Counted from the stretch's first letter, positions 8,362-18,698 are shown. The stretch: 64,000 nucleotides of DNA from Dermatophilus congolensis (GCF_900187045.1 NZ_LT906453.1:434001-498000), one strand, 5' to 3'. Notes: generated by a model not told the origin, from the letters alone. Program-made: numbers and translations.

Positions 8362-9723
8362 TTAGGCAGCTTCGCTCTCGTTGAAGTTATCGATGATGGA
8401 GTGCATGCGGCCGATGAGGGCAGCAAGGCCAGCGTCGTCGTGGCGGTCGGGCAGATGGAAGCAACGCGCTGCAACATCGTAGAAGCGGCCAAGCTCAGCG
8501 AAACCGGAGGCCGAGTTTTCCGTGAGGGCGGCCAAGGCTGGAGCAAGTGCAGCTGCAACGTCTCCCTCGGCTTCAACAGCTTCACCGCGCCATTTCGTGG
8601 AAAGGCGCAAAGTACGGTCAGCATCACGCACAGCGTCCTGAACTTGGTCAGGAACAGCTGCCAATGCCCCACGCACCTGGGTGATTGCCGCAGCAAGCTC
8701 ATCAGCCTCTTCTCCCAGGGCCTGGGTGAGAATCCGCAGCGAGGGGAGAGCGTCGAAAGATTCCTGGCTATCAATGACCTCAACGCAGAAGCTGCCGATC
8801 ATGCGGTTGTGCAAGCGCAGCAGTGCAATCCGGAACCGAAGCCGCGCAACATCGGTAGCTAGGGCGGTCAGTGCTTCATCCAGCCCAGCGAGTTTATCGA
8901 TGGCCGATTCGACTTTCTCCGTCAGACGCGTGGTGAAAGTAGCGATCATCTCCGGAACATCTTCAATGTTTGCTCCGTTTTGTGCAGCATCAGCGATGAT
9001 GGTGAGCCGGTCAGAGGCAGGGCCTGCATCCGCAGCAGAAGCTTCCAGGACAGAAATGAGTGAGGCGTACTCATCGAGCTGTGCAACAGACCCAGCGGTC
9101 ATGTCGTCAATCTCATGCATAAGGTGCAGCATTTCAGCCGCATAGCCAGTTGCCTCAGGGCGCTGAGGAATGCGCCCCACCTGCTCGTGAGCTGCAACTT
9201 CGGCGGGAAGAATGCGGTATGCGAGGTCTTCAGGGGACCTAATACCCGTCTTCGATAGCTCAGCAGTCATGAGCTCTAGCCCCATCGTGGCTGCCTCATC
9301 AGCGCTAGCCCCGTTTTCGCGAGCCTCACGCTCAGCAGCACGAATATCGGCGTACAGCTTTTCGGCAGCTTTCTTGGACTCATGAACAAGCGTGCCCATG
9401 CGCACCGAAAGGAAGGTCTCCCCCACCGGGATCAACGTAGAAATAAGCCAGTACGTGCTGCCGTCTGCAGCCATGTTTTTCATGTAGGCACACGCAGGTC
9501 GGCCTGCTTTGAGCTGGCCCCAAATAGACTTGAACACACCGGCGGGCATATCGGGGTGCCGAACGATGTTGTGCGGCGAACCTTGCAGCTGATCATGTTC
9601 ATACTGCGAAAGACGGACGAACACGGCGTTCGCGAGTTCGATGATGCCCTTGCGATCAGTGGTGGAGAAGAAGTAATCGCTCTCGCCAACGTTGGTCGGT
9701 TGCGGTGCTTCATGATGCGCCAT
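8362..9723 (-). CDS. Aer-type PAS domain sensor protein without an output domain
   Basis: A 453-residue protein. Residues of about 15-120 form a PAS domain very close to that of aerotaxis receptors (STTDRKG, NIVRHPDMP, WGQLKAGRP, KNMAADGS). In Aer proteins this PAS domain binds FAD. The remaining 330 residues are Ala/Glu-rich and predicted helical, with no transmembrane segment and no recognisable methyl-accepting, kinase, GGDEF or HTH domain. A good agagggga site precedes ATG 9723. It may report redox state or oxygen through a partner protein. No chemotaxis genes are nearby. The PAS call is confident; its role is inference. Confidence 0.78.
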   Translation of the reverse strand: MAHHEAPQPTNVGESDYFFSTTDRKGIIELANAVFVRLSQYEHDQLQGSPHNIVRHPDMPAGVFKSIWGQLKAGRPACAYMKNMAADGSTYWLISTLIPVGETFLSVRMGTLVHESKKAAEKLYADIRAAEREARENGASADEAATMGLELMTAELSKTGIRSPEDLAYRILPAEVAAHEQVGRIPQRPEATGYAAEMLHLMHEIDDMTAGSVAQLDEYASLISVLEASAADAGPASDRLTIIADAAQNGANIEDVPEMIATFTTRLTEKVESAIDKLAGLDEALTALATDVARLRFRIALLRLHNRMIGSFCVEVIDSQESFDALPSLRILTQALGEEADELAAAITQVRGALAAVPDQVQDAVRDADRTLRLSTKWRGEAVEAEGDVAAALAPALAALTENSASGFAELGRFYDVAARCFHLPDRHDDAGLAALIGRMHSIIDNFNESEAA

Positions 9724-9825
9724 GCCGTGTTCCCCTCTTTCCCGCCGCTACACGCGGCGCGGCTCGTCCCGGTGTCCCCAGATGCACCGGTCATGGACGA
9801 GTGTCCTACTACGTACTCCACGTTA

Positions 9826-9839
9826 GGGGTTTTCACCCC
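9826..9839 (-). terminator. Small hairpin downstream of the thioesterase gene
   Basis: On the minus strand ggggt-gaaa-acccc forms a 5-bp stem with a GNRA tetraloop about 60 nt after the thioesterase stop. It is short, so assignment as a terminator is tentative. Confidence 0.3.
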
Positions 9840-9898
9840 AAAGTTGCGCGTCGCTGTGGGTTAACGCAGCGCACTTTCATGGTTTTTGGTGCCCTTCC

Positions 9899-10309
9899 CT
9901 AACTCCTCAGTTCTGCCGGTATACGGCGCAGGGAACCTGCTTCCTCAATACATGCCAACGTCGTGAGAGCTTTGACCAGGACTTTTCCATCCAGGCAGAT
10001 CTTCTGATGGAAGAGAATCTTGAACGGTGATGGGGTAGTGAGAGAAGAAAGCACCTCTATGGTGTCTCCCAGGCGCGCAGACGCTTTGAAGTCAGCTTCA
10101 ACCTTAGCGACCACAAAGACGATACCCGCTTCGTTGAGTGACGAAATCGCATAGCCCCGTTCGGCGAGATACTCAGTGCGGCCACGTTCGAGAAACCGAA
10201 AGTAGTTCGCGTAGTAGACCATGCCGAGGCAATCTGTGTCCTCGTAATAGACCTTATAGAAGACAGAGCTGCGCTCACTTTCGTGAATTTTGTTGGATTG
10301 ACTTCCCAT
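9899..10309 (-). CDS. Acyl-CoA thioesterase, hotdog fold (4HBT/YbgC type)
   Basis: A 136-residue single-domain hotdog thioesterase. The N-terminal signature YYEDTDCLGMVYYANYF is the 4HBT/YbgC active-site motif, with the catalytic Asp in DTD. It is followed by FLERGRTE. Such enzymes hydrolyse acyl-CoA thioesters; the natural substrate cannot be read from sequence. The Tol-Pal partners of Gram-negative YbgC are absent. It is on the same strand as the PAS gene downstream and the urease operon upstream, with 34 bp to the urea transporter stop, so it may be read through from the urease operon. Confidence 0.85.
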   Translation of the reverse strand: MGSQSNKIHESERSSVFYKVYYEDTDCLGMVYYANYFRFLERGRTEYLAERGYAISSLNEAGIVFVVAKVEADFKASARLGDTIEVLSSLTTPSPFKILFHQKICLDGKVLVKALTTLACIEEAGSLRRIPAELRS

Positions 10310-10343
10310 TCGTACACCCTAAAGGGGGCTGGAAGTCAAGAAT

Positions 10344-11285
10344 TCACGATCTTTCTGACCGCTGCACCACATATGCACGTACAGCAACAATCACCCAAGT
10401 CACGATGACAAACGGCCAGGTGTACATCGGAAAATGCGCTGCTTCAAATAGCTCTTCCAGCGGCAACGTCACCACTGCTCCTACTGCTGCCAGTACCCAT
10501 GGAATCCACGCAGGCCTGAGGTCAGCGGTGAAAACCGCCAACGCAGCAATCCCCACCAGCACACCCGAATATTGGCTCAACCCGTGCGCCACCACGTTCG
10601 GGTCGATCCCGAAAATCGGCGACACCAATGTCATGACCACCGCGCCCACCACTGCTCCGGCCGCAGCGCGCCAAGACCCCACGAAAAGTCCCAGGAGAAT
10701 CAACGCCCCAGCTACATAGGAATCAGCGAAATGGACTTGCCCAATCCCTTCAAGTGCTTCTTCTACCAGCTCAACAACACCACTGACCCCCAGCATCTGC
10801 AACGGTGAAGCTGGCGGGTGCGGAAATCCGCGCGCAATAATCGCGCTGATGCCGCTGACAATGCAGAACGGTGCTGTCAGAACCGGTAGCCCATACGCTG
10901 ACAACTTGCCCGACCGCAGCAGACGAGCCAATCCAACCTGGACCGGCACCACCACAACTGACCCCAGCACGGCCGCAACGATGCCACTGACTCCGCTACC
11001 CCAGGTCATGAACGCGGCAGCGCCAACCAGTGCAGGGCAATACCCCCATAAGCCGTTCTCGATCTCATTACGGTCAACGCCCATCACCCATGCGGTGGAC
11101 ATACCAACGAGAATGCCGAGCAGCGTAAACAGGGCCAGTTGCGCATCGGCTATGCCTACACCGATCAGCATGAGCAGACCTGCTATCGGTTTGTCGATAA
11201 AAAACACCTGCCCCTGCCCGCGCAACACGGCCCGTATCCAGCGCACATAGTCGTGACGAGGAGCAGCCTGCGTCGGAAGAGACAT
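10344..11285 (-). CDS. Urea transporter (UT family)
   Basis: A 313-residue polytopic membrane protein of the UT urea channel family. The first repeat begins RGQGQVFFIDKP. A second repeat copy occurs near VHFADSYVAGA. The UT motif NGLWGYCPALVGAA is visible. The internal duplication and about ten hydrophobic segments match UT proteins that pass urea down its gradient. It is the last gene of the urease cluster, 47 bp after ureD, with an aaagg ribosome site. Placement next to urease supports urea uptake as its role. Confidence 0.9.
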   Translation of the reverse strand: MSLPTQAAPRHDYVRWIRAVLRGQGQVFFIDKPIAGLLMLIGVGIADAQLALFTLLGILVGMSTAWVMGVDRNEIENGLWGYCPALVGAAAFMTWGSGVSGIVAAVLGSVVVVPVQVGLARLLRSGKLSAYGLPVLTAPFCIVSGISAIIARGFPHPPASPLQMLGVSGVVELVEEALEGIGQVHFADSYVAGALILLGLFVGSWRAAAGAVVGAVVMTLVSPIFGIDPNVVAHGLSQYSGVLVGIAALAVFTADLRPAWIPWVLAAVGAVVTLPLEELFEAAHFPMYTWPFVIVTWVIVAVRAYVVQRSERS

Positions 11286-11332
11286 GAAGAAAACCTTTCT
11301 TACCCGGCCGCTGTATCACGCGGCCAAAAATG

Positions 11333-12265
11333 TCAGTATTTGCGCCGCGGTAGCGGCCCCCATCCGAACCAGTCTGCGCGGAGCTGGTCAATCACCGCCC
11401 CAATAGCGCCATCAATCACAGCCGTGTTGACGCCCAAAGCACGGATGAGCACACCGTTGATAGGCATCCGGCTCACCCCTGTACGCAAATGCAGATGCTT
11501 ACCTTCGTGAATAGATAAAACGTCACGAATCACATCGACGGTCCCGGCATCCACGTGGGGCGAGACGATAAGAAGACTTCCCACGTGAGTAAAGGTTTCT
11601 GCGAGCGCTGTGTGTTCAGGAGAAATCCCGAATCGCTCCGGTGCCAAGAAAAGGTTGTCGCGAGCTAGCAGCTTGCCTCGATGGTGCTCTGGCGTAGGCA
11701 TGCCAACTACGTCGAAAATTGTGTGCAGTTTTCGGTATTGGAAGAGTCGACCATCTGGAGCCCATCCAGGAGTGACGACATCTTTGGCGAATAATGTTGC
11801 TGTTTTGGCCAGTTGGGCACGTGTGCGCTGAACATATCGGGCATCGGCATAACCAATGAGTTCATCTGGCACGTAGGTCAACACGGCGTTGTCTTCCACG
11901 ATGAGATCGGTGTCTTGAGTCACTTCGCTGTGTGGTGTGCGGTAGACCCGAGTCGCGGACTGGGTTGTCATCACTGCTTTGGCCCCGGCTTGGAGGGTTA
12001 TGTGCTGCCGATACACATCTCCGCCGACGTAGCCGCCGCCAGGGTTGAGCACGGTCAGTGTTGCTTCTGCGGCAGCAGCACCATCGGAAAGATAGAAGGG
12101 GCGAATTACTTTCAGCGCTCCCCGATGATGCTGGCGGGACAGGATGGTGCGTTCGTTTCGCACCGCGAATGTCACGTCAAGACTGCCTGTTGTTTTTTCA
12201 GGTTCCGCAGATGCTGGGGCTAGTGAAAGTAAGCAGGCCTGTGCTGAGTCAGATGTGAGCGTCAT
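11333..12265 (-). CDS. ureD: Urease accessory protein UreD
   Basis: A 310-residue UreD/UreH-family chaperone that binds apo-urease and helps assemble the UreD-UreF-UreG complex for nickel insertion. Family landmarks include PGGGYVGGD, the [18 protein letters not shown] segment and FLAPERFG. Its ATG overlaps the ureG stop by 4 bp (ATGA), implying translational coupling. It is placed last of the accessory genes, as in other actinobacterial urease operons. Confidence 0.92.
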   Translation of the reverse strand: MTLTSDSAQACLLSLAPASAEPEKTTGSLDVTFAVRNERTILSRQHHRGALKVIRPFYLSDGAAAAEATLTVLNPGGGYVGGDVYRQHITLQAGAKAVMTTQSATRVYRTPHSEVTQDTDLIVEDNAVLTYVPDELIGYADARYVQRTRAQLAKTATLFAKDVVTPGWAPDGRLFQYRKLHTIFDVVGMPTPEHHRGKLLARDNLFLAPERFGISPEHTALAETFTHVGSLLIVSPHVDAGTVDVIRDVLSIHEGKHLHLRTGVSRMPINGVLIRALGVNTAVIDGAIGAVIDQLRADWFGWGPLPRRKY

Positions 12266-12909
12266 GCGTCGGTGAGGTCGGTCATGAGGATGTCGTGGTC
12301 AATCCACTCAATGACTTTTTCTAGCCCTTCATCGGTGCGCAGATTGGTGAAGCAGAAGGGGCGATCACCGCGGAACTTTGCTGAGTCTTCCTCCATGACA
12401 GACAAGTTCGCGCCTACGTGGGGAGCCAGGTCTGTTTTGTTGATGACGAACAGGTCAGATTTGATCATTCCCTGCCCTGCTTTTCGGGGGATTTTTTCCC
12501 CTTGAGCTACGTCAATGACATAGATAGAAAAGTCCACTAGTTCGGGGGAGAACGTGGCAGACAAGTTGTCGCCGCCGGACTCAACAAAAATGATTTCTAG
12601 GTCAGGGTGTCGGCGCCGTAGCTCTTCGATCGCGGCGGTGTTCAGTGAGGTGTCTTCCCGGATTGCTGTGTGCGGGCACCCTCCTGTTTCCACTCCGATG
12701 ATGCGGTCTTCGGGCAGAACGGAGTTACGGGCGAGGATTTTCGCGTCTTCGATGGTGTAAATGTCGTTGGTGACCGCTGCCATCGATACGCGGTGACTCA
12801 TCGCGCGGGTGAGGCGTTCTACTAGCTGGGTTTTCCCGGCTCCGACGGGGCCGCCGACACCGATGATGATGGGGTCTTGTTCTAGAGGTTCGGTGTGTGT
12901 GTCTGTCAT
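12262..12909 (-). CDS. ureG: Urease accessory GTPase UreG
   Basis: A 215-residue SIMIBI-class GTPase that delivers nickel to urease. The P-loop GPVGAGKT is at about 20-27 and the metal-binding C78-P79-H80 motif is in [30 protein letters not shown] and [12 protein letters not shown] follow. An open frame extends upstream to 13071, but the ATG at 12909 with aggaag before it, starting MTDTHTE, fits UreG proteins. It overlaps ureD by 4 bp. Confidence 0.94.
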   Translation of the reverse strand: MTDTHTEPLEQDPIIIGVGGPVGAGKTQLVERLTRAMSHRVSMAAVTNDIYTIEDAKILARNSVLPEDRIIGVETGGCPHTAIREDTSLNTAAIEELRRRHPDLEIIFVESGGDNLSATFSPELVDFSIYVIDVAQGEKIPRKAGQGMIKSDLFVINKTDLAPHVGANLSVMEEDSAKFRGDRPFCFTNLRTDEGLEKVIEWIDHDILMTDLTDA

Positions 12910-12959
12910 AGGTCTTCCTGCGTCATGTGGTTGTTGTTCTCGGGTGTGGCTGCTCACCG

Positions 12960-13709
12960 TCAGCTGGTGAACATTCGAGCATGCTGGCGTTCGTGCCTCA
13001 TTTGGTCGATTTCCAGATGCGGGCAGGCAGCTCCCAGCAGATCGGTGGGCAGATTGAGAGCTTCTTCGCATACTGCGGTGATTACTGGGTGAAGGTAGGC
13101 AATGACACGTTGGCCTGCCACCTGCCCGAGCGGGACCGCACGTACTGCGTTCTGCGCAAGTCCGATGCTCAGGGAGGTGGCGTAGGTGTGCAGTGTTTCA
13201 GCAAGACCGACCCCCATACCCGCGACTGCTAGGGCGTATGCGATGGCATAGTGCCCGTCCGCGTGTTTTTGTCGAACTAACTCGTCGTATGTGGTGAGCG
13301 CGGGGGTAGGGAAGCACTCGAGGGCTAGCTCTAGCAGTCGTGCACCCATTGACCAGGATGCTTCTCGTACTTGGGATGCCAAGGACACGGCGGTCATCGT
13401 GGCATCCAGGTCGAGAAGCTTTCGCTTATCGACGTTTCCTTCCTTAACCAGAGCGAATGTTTCTCGCACGACTAGTAGGTCAGTGGTTAGGACTTGCGTT
13501 TTCAGGAAGGAAGCCAGCCATGCCGCTACCTCTACCTCGTCTGTGACTGTTCCATCCGCCAGGGCTGTCTCCATACCGAAGGAGTGCGCGAATGTTCCTA
13601 CCGGCAGGGCGGAGTCAGCGAGTTGGATGAGGGCCAGGTGGGGGTGGATAGCAGTGGGCGTCAGTCTGGGGGCATGGCGTCGGGATCGCCTCGTCGTGGG
13701 TGTGATCAC
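12960..13709 (-). CDS. ureF: Urease accessory protein UreF
   Basis: A 249-residue all-helical UreF-family protein that acts with UreD and UreG in urease maturation and gates GTPase activity. Diagnostic segments are [22 protein letters not shown] near residues 28-49 and [16 protein letters not shown] in the middle. Start is GTG 13709 with no strong ribosome site. It follows ureE by 18 bp, so coupling to ureE translation is likely. Confidence 0.92.
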   Translation of the reverse strand: MITPTTRRSRRHAPRLTPTAIHPHLALIQLADSALPVGTFAHSFGMETALADGTVTDEVEVAAWLASFLKTQVLTTDLLVVRETFALVKEGNVDKRKLLDLDATMTAVSLASQVREASWSMGARLLELALECFPTPALTTYDELVRQKHADGHYAIAYALAVAGMGVGLAETLHTYATSLSIGLAQNAVRAVPLGQVAGQRVIAYLHPVITAVCEEALNLPTDLLGAACPHLEIDQMRHERQHARMFTS

Positions 13710-13727
13710 GGGTTTTATGGGTTCCGG

Positions 13728-14297
13728 TCAGTGTTGGTGTTCGGCGTGGCGGAAGGGGGTGTCGAGTTCGACATCTTCGATGGTGTAGTCGACGTGGAGG
13801 CTTTCGAGGTGGTCGGTGACGGTGTGGTCGTAGGGAGTGAGGAAGACGACTTGGCCGAACTGTGCCCCGAATTGCGTGCTGTCGTCGAAGAACTGGACTT
13901 GACGGTGCCGGTTTCCCAGGGCGTGTGCGGCTTCTCCCATCTGACGGATGCAGCTGGGCCGCACAACGATGACTCGTGTGGTGGTGGTTTCGATAGTGAT
14001 GAAGCTGGTGTCAGTGACGGCGATGACATCTCCGGGGCGTAGAGCTGGCGATCCGGAGGGCAGACGTAGGGATATTTCTCGGCCTTTGTCAGTGCGTAGT
14101 CGCTGGATTCGTTTGGCGAGAGCTTCGTTGTGGAGGCGAATGGTTTCGCGCTCTCGGTGACCGTGATGCTCTCCGGGAGTGTGGATGAGGTGTTCAGGTG
14201 TGCCGTCAGTGATGTTGAAGATGACAGCGGTTGAGTGGATGGGGGGTAGTGATTCCTGGCTCTCCGCTGCTGGGGTGTTGGGTGTTGTGTCAGTCAT
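13728..14297 (-). CDS. ureE: Urease accessory protein UreE (nickel chaperone)
   Basis: A 189-residue UreE-family metallochaperone that hands nickel to UreG. LRPGDVIAV and MGEAAHALGNRHRQVQFF are typical. The tail HAEHQH is short and weakly His-rich, unlike the long His tails of some enterobacterial UreE. Start ATG at 14297 overlaps the ureC stop by one base (TAATG). A start four codons upstream is possible but would lie inside ureC. Confidence 0.92.
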   Translation of the reverse strand: MTDTTPNTPAAESQESLPPIHSTAVIFNITDGTPEHLIHTPGEHHGHRERETIRLHNEALAKRIQRLRTDKGREISLRLPSGSPALRPGDVIAVTDTSFITIETTTTRVIVVRPSCIRQMGEAAHALGNRHRQVQFFDDSTQFGAQFGQVVFLTPYDHTVTDHLESLHVDYTIEDVELDTPFRHAEHQH

Positions 14298-16009
14298 TAG
14301 AAGAGCCAATACCTTTGTGCGCCTGCCAGGGTGGTGGCGGGGGTGGATGTGATGCGTTCGCCGTCTACTCGAACTTCGTATGTTTGTGCATCGACTTCGA
14401 TGCTGGGGGTGGCGTTGTTGAATTTCATGTCCGCTTTGGTGAGCTGGCGGATGTCTTCAACGGGCGCGACGTGCCGTTTGAGACGGAGTCTGCGGGCGAC
14501 GCCAGCGTTGACTGCTGCCATGGACATGAAGGAAATGGAGGATTCGGCCAGTGCGCCGCCGTAGCTGGCGAATTGTTGGCGGAAGGTTTGTGGTTGGGGG
14601 GTGGGGATGGATCCGTTGGGGTCGCCTTGCATGGCGCCAAGGATGAGTCCGCCTTTAATAACCAGGTCGGGTTTGACGCCGAAGAAGGCGGGTTCCCAGA
14701 GCACTAGGTCTGCCCATTTTCCGACTTCAACTGATCCGATGAGGCGGGACATGCCTTGGGCGATAGCTGGGTTGATCGTGTACTTGCTGATGTATCGCTT
14801 GACGCGGTTGTTGTCGTTGTATTCGCAGTCTCCAGGCAGGTGGCCGCGGGTTTTGAGCATGTGGTCGGCGGCTTGCCAGGTGCGAAGCACGACTTCACCG
14901 ACGCGGCCCATGGCTTGGCTGTCGGAGCTCATCATGGAGAACACGCCCATGTCGTGCAGGACGTCTTCGGCAGCGATGGTTTCTGGGCGGATGCGAGAGT
15001 CGGCGAATGCGACGTCTTCGGGGATTTCTCGGGAGAGGTGGTGGCACACCATGAGCATGTCCATGTGCTCGTCGATGGTGTTACGTGTGAAGGGCATTGT
15101 GGGGTTTGTGGATGCGGGAAGCACGTTTTTCAGCCCGGCCATCGTGATGATGTCGGGGGCGTGGCCACCGCCTGCGCCTTCGGTGTGGAAGGTGTGAATG
15201 ACGCGTCCATCGATGGCACGAATGGTGTCTTCGACAAAGCCACCTTCGTTGAGGGTGTCGGTGTGGATGGCTACTTGGACGTCATACTCATCAGCAACTT
15301 TGAGGGAGTTGTCGATGGAGGCGTGGGTGGCTCCCCAGTCTTCGTGAATTTTTAGGCCGCAGGCGCCCATGACGATTTGTTCTGCCAAGGGGGAGGTCAT
15401 GGAGGCGTGCCCTTTGCCGAGGATTCCCACGTTGATGGGTAGTCCTTCAAAGGCTTGCAGCATGCGGCCGATATGCCAGGCACCGGGGGTGATGGTGGTG
15501 GCTTTGGTTCCTTCGGCGGGGCCGGTGCCTCCGCCAACGAAGGTGGTGACTCCTCCGGCGAGCGCAGTGGGGACTTGTTCTGGGCTGATGAAGTGGATGT
15601 GAGTGTCGATGCCGCCAGCGGTGAGGATTTTGTGTTCGCCGGCGATGATTTCTGTTGATGGGCCGATCGTCATGTCAACGTCGTCCATGATGTTGTTGTT
15701 TCCGGCTTTGCCGATGGCGCAAATGCGTCCGTCTCGGATGCCGATGTCGGCTTTGTAGATGCCGGTGTAGTCGATGATGAGGGCACCGGTGATGACGGTG
15801 TCGGGGATCATTTCGGCGCGGTTGACGTTGCCGTCTTGGCCCATGCCGTCGCGGATGGTTTTTCCGCCGCCGAAGACGGCTTCGTCTCCGTATCCGGTGA
15901 GGTCTTTTTCGACTTTGACGAACAGGTCTGTGTCGGCGAGGCGGACCGAGTCGCCGGTGGTGGGGCCGTAGAGGTCGTTGTATTGGCGGCGGGGGATCCT
16001 GAGGGTCAT
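14297..16009 (-). CDS. ureC: Urease subunit alpha (catalytic)
   Basis: The 570-residue catalytic subunit, which hydrolyses urea to ammonia and carbamate. All expected nickel-centre residues are present: His137 and His139 (DTHIHF), the Lys220 that becomes carbamylated (GLKIHEDWG), His222, His249, His275 and Asp363 (SSDSQAMGR). Flap residues Cys322 and His323 ([11 protein letters not shown]) are also seen. It appears intact and active. Start ATG overlaps the ureB stop by 4 bp. Confidence 0.97.
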   Translation of the reverse strand: MTLRIPRRQYNDLYGPTTGDSVRLADTDLFVKVEKDLTGYGDEAVFGGGKTIRDGMGQDGNVNRAEMIPDTVITGALIIDYTGIYKADIGIRDGRICAIGKAGNNNIMDDVDMTIGPSTEIIAGEHKILTAGGIDTHIHFISPEQVPTALAGGVTTFVGGGTGPAEGTKATTITPGAWHIGRMLQAFEGLPINVGILGKGHASMTSPLAEQIVMGACGLKIHEDWGATHASIDNSLKVADEYDVQVAIHTDTLNEGGFVEDTIRAIDGRVIHTFHTEGAGGGHAPDIITMAGLKNVLPASTNPTMPFTRNTIDEHMDMLMVCHHLSREIPEDVAFADSRIRPETIAAEDVLHDMGVFSMMSSDSQAMGRVGEVVLRTWQAADHMLKTRGHLPGDCEYNDNNRVKRYISKYTINPAIAQGMSRLIGSVEVGKWADLVLWEPAFFGVKPDLVIKGGLILGAMQGDPNGSIPTPQPQTFRQQFASYGGALAESSISFMSMAAVNAGVARRLRLKRHVAPVEDIRQLTKADMKFNNATPSIEVDAQTYEVRVDGERITSTPATTLAGAQRYWLF

Positions 16010-16377
16010 TTTTCTGCCCCTTTCAGGGTGGTTGGGTGGGCCCAGGCTTGTTCTTCGATGATTTCGGGTGCGTCGAGGGGGCCGTTCACGCGGTTGCGGA
16101 AGCCGTAGACGCGGCGCAGTCCTGCCAGGGCAACGAGTTCGACATTTTTGTGGTCGCCGGGTTCGAATCGCACGGCGGTGCCTGAAGGAATATTGAGGCG
16201 GAAGCCGCGAGTAGCGGGGCGGTCAAATTCCAGGGCGCGGTTAACTTCGTAGAAGTGGTGGTGGGAGCCGACTTGGACTGGTCGGTCGCCGATGTTTACG
16301 ACATCGATGGTTTTTGTTTCTCTGCCGTGGTTGGCAACGATTTCTTCGTCGCTGGCCACGATTTCGCCAGGGGTCAT
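16006..16377 (-). CDS. ureB: Urease subunit beta
   Basis: A 123-residue beta subunit that packs against UreC in the trimeric enzyme. It starts MTPGEIV and contains [16 protein letters not shown] and the [16 protein letters not shown] segment, all family hallmarks. It overlaps ureC by 4 bp and follows ureA by 38 bp. UreA and UreB are separate genes, as in most bacteria, unlike the fused Helicobacter form. Confidence 0.95.
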   Translation of the reverse strand: MTPGEIVASDEEIVANHGRETKTIDVVNIGDRPVQVGSHHHFYEVNRALEFDRPATRGFRLNIPSGTAVRFEPGDHKNVELVALAGLRRVYGFRNRVNGPLDAPEIIEEQAWAHPTTLKGAEK

Positions 16378-16415
16378 GGTTGTCCTTGCTGGGGGTGTGT
16401 TACGGCGGGTGGGGT

Positions 16416-16718
16416 TTAGCGGATGGGGTCGTGAACGGTGACGAGTTTGGTGCCGTCGGGGAAGGTCGCTTCGATTTGTACGTCATGGATCATTTCGGGC
16501 ACTCCTTCCATGACGTCTTCGCGGGTGAGGATGGTTGTTCCCCAGCTCATGAGGTCATCGACGGTGCGGCCATCGCGGGCCCCTTCGATGAGTTCGTAGC
16601 TGATGATGGCGACGGCTTCGGGGTAGTTGAGTTTGAGGCCGCGGGCTTGGCGTCTGCGGGCGAGGTCGGCGGCTACGACGATGAGCAGTTTGTCTTGCTC
16701 TCGTGGGGTCAGGCGCAT
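16416..16718 (-). CDS. ureA: Urease subunit gamma
   Basis: A 100-residue gamma subunit. [12 protein letters not shown] at the start, [21 protein letters not shown] in the middle and VTVHDPIR at the end are textbook UreA. First gene of the operon ureA-ureB-ureC-ureE-ureF-ureG-ureD-transporter. An A/T-rich region with a perfect 8-bp inverted repeat lies 75-102 bp upstream. Confidence 0.95.
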   Translation of the reverse strand: MRLTPREQDKLLIVVAADLARRRQARGLKLNYPEAVAIISYELIEGARDGRTVDDLMSWGTTILTREDVMEGVPEMIHDVQIEATFPDGTKLVTVHDPIR

Positions 16719-16997
16719 GGTGCTCCTATGGGGCGGGACGGTAGTTCGTTCAGACCGTAAACCCGGTGGGGGGTACCTATGGCACGCAATAAGCGCAAAT
16801 TATTTTCGCAATATTTGCGCATTTATTCAGCAAGGACTCAGTAGTTCCACATGCAGGAATAGATATTAGGGATATTCACCAATAACCCGGTGAGAGCAGA
16901 AAATTGAATCCACTTCAAAAATCACCAAAAGACTCATTTGGCTGGATTTTTCGCGAATAAGATCCTATCAACCAAACCTCTGCAGATCTTCAAACAA
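16719..16997. other. A/T-rich urease upstream region
   Basis: Non-coding stretch between ureA and the terminator of the symporter gene. It is clearly more A/T-rich than the flanking genes and is expected to hold the urease promoter. Apart from the inverted repeat at 16793-16820 no element was recognised. Confidence 0.5.
16793..16820 (-). promoter_or_regulatory. Inverted repeat upstream of the urease operon
   Basis: Arms gcgcaaat (16793-16800) and atttgcgc (16813-16820) are perfectly inverted with a 12-bp A/T-rich spacer that itself contains tcgcaat. It lies 75 bp upstream of ureA, where a promoter or operator is expected. I cannot match it to a known nickel or nitrogen regulator box with confidence. 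Confidence 0.5.
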
Positions 16998-17036
16998 AAG
17001 GAAGGAGTGGGCTGCAATGCAGCCCACTCCTTCCTT
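16998..17036 (-). terminator. Intrinsic terminator of the AGCS symporter gene
   Basis: Near-perfect inverted repeat with 19-nt arms (16998-17016 and 17018-17036), aaggaaggagtgggctgca and its complement. On the minus strand it is followed by a T-rich run (cttttgtttg). It lies 60 nt past the symporter stop. Confidence 0.85.
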
Positions 17037-17095
17037 AAAGAAGCATCAATAAAAACTATTCACAGCCACCTCACTGAAAAGCGTGGTATTTGCGA

Positions 17096-18541
17096 CTATT
17101 TCCAGACATCAGTAGGGATATCACGCGGCAAATTCGAGTTACCTTCACCGCGGAAGCGTGGCTCATCGATACCAGCCGCCTTTTGAGCTTCGTAGTCACG
17201 AAGCGCTCCAACAACCCACTTCGAGAGCGCGATGAGACCGATGATGTTGATGAGCGTTGTCAAAGCCATCGCGGTGTCCATGAGCGCCCACACTGTTTTC
17301 AACGCCAGCACAGAGCCGACTCCGGTGGTCAACACCACCAAGGCGGCAGCTAGGCGGTTACGCGTGTTGTAACCACGCAAGAAGTCGACGTTGACGGAGG
17401 CATACGCGTAAGCGCCCAGAATCGAGCTGAATCCGAAGAAAAAAATCATGATCGACATAGGCCACACTGCCCAGCTGCCCAGCTGTGAAGTAACCGCGTT
17501 AACGGTCAGGCTGGCGGCAGCATTTTCAGCTTCCGATGCAGCCGGCACTACACCTGGCACGTACACGCTTGATCCGCTGGACAAAATGATGAACGCAGTG
17601 GCAGTGCAGATGATCATTGAGTCGACGAGAACACCGAGAGATTGAATGAACCCCTGCTGCACCGGATGAGCAACCGTGGCAGTGGCAGCCGCGTTGGGGT
17701 TGGTCGCCATACCTGCTTCATTGGTGAAAAGCCCGCGTTGAGCGCCGTTAAGCACAGCTGCGGTGACACCGCCTGCCACCCCGGCCAGGCCAGGTCGAAT
17801 CCCAAAGGCACCGGAGATGATGTCAGATAGGAACCCCGGAACACTGCCGATGTTCATGACAACAACTGTCACAGCGATACATACGTATCCGATAGCCATC
17901 AAGGGGCTGAGGATTTCTGTCGTGCGGGCTACGCCGCGCACCCCTGCAAAAACCACGAGCGCTGTTAGGGCCATGAGCAATAGGCCAGTAGCCCATACCG
18001 GAATACCGTGAGCGTTTTCCAGAGCGAGGGCGATGGTGTTGCCTTGAACCATGGGCATGGCGATGACCATGCAGAACACGAGTGCAGCCGCGATACCTAC
18101 TCCCCATGAGCGAGATTGCAAGCCATAGGAGAGGTAGTAGGCGGTGCCGCCACGGTAGGTGCCGTCTGTGTTGGAGACTTTAAATACCTGGGCCAGGGTG
18201 GCTTCAAAGAACGAGGTGGCCATGCCAACAGCGGCGATCACCCACATCCAGAAGATCGCTCCGGGGCCGCCGAGCACGAGCGCCAAGGCCACACCGGTGA
18301 TGTTGCCGATGCCGATACGGGTGGCCATGCCCATGGCGAATGCCTGAAATGAGGAGATCCCTCCGTTGGCTCCTTTGCGTGAAGCTAGCGAGTGACTCAG
18401 TAGGTGGGGAAAGTGACGTATCTGCACAGCACGGGTGCGCAAGGTGAAATATAGGCCTCCGCCGATAAGGAGGGCGACAAGGAAGTAGGTGTATACGAAG
18501 CCGTTGAGGGCGCCAAGGTAGGCGGTGAGGGCGTCAATCAT
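17096..18541 (-). CDS. Alanine/glycine:cation symporter (AGCS family)
   Basis: A 481-residue polytopic membrane protein with about eleven hydrophobic segments. The AGCS signature is clear: NGGISSFQAFAMGMATRIGIGNITGVA near residues 58-84, then GGPGAIFWMW and FFEATLAQ. These carriers import alanine or glycine with Na+ or H+. It stands alone, with its own terminator and a 157-bp upstream gap. The ribosome site before ATG 18541 is weak. Substrate among small amino acids cannot be fixed from sequence. Confidence 0.92.
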   Translation of the reverse strand: MIDALTAYLGALNGFVYTYFLVALLIGGGLYFTLRTRAVQIRHFPHLLSHSLASRKGANGGISSFQAFAMGMATRIGIGNITGVALALVLGGPGAIFWMWVIAAVGMATSFFEATLAQVFKVSNTDGTYRGGTAYYLSYGLQSRSWGVGIAAALVFCMVIAMPMVQGNTIALALENAHGIPVWATGLLLMALTALVVFAGVRGVARTTEILSPLMAIGYVCIAVTVVVMNIGSVPGFLSDIISGAFGIRPGLAGVAGGVTAAVLNGAQRGLFTNEAGMATNPNAAATATVAHPVQQGFIQSLGVLVDSMIICTATAFIILSSGSSVYVPGVVPAASEAENAAASLTVNAVTSQLGSWAVWPMSIMIFFFGFSSILGAYAYASVNVDFLRGYNTRNRLAAALVVLTTGVGSVLALKTVWALMDTAMALTTLINIIGLIALSKWVVGALRDYEAQKAAGIDEPRFRGEGNSNLPRDIPTDVWK

Positions 18542-18698
18542 GAGGCGGCGGGTCCCTGTGTTGTTGTGGGCAAATCAGTGTTGCTGTGTTGAGGTTGTTG
18601 TGATGATTACGCGCTTACCCTGTCACCCTTTGAATCTCGAGCTGGGTGTAGTCCTTTGAGCGAGATGCTGGTCGGGGGTCTGCGTTGCAGGGTTTTAG

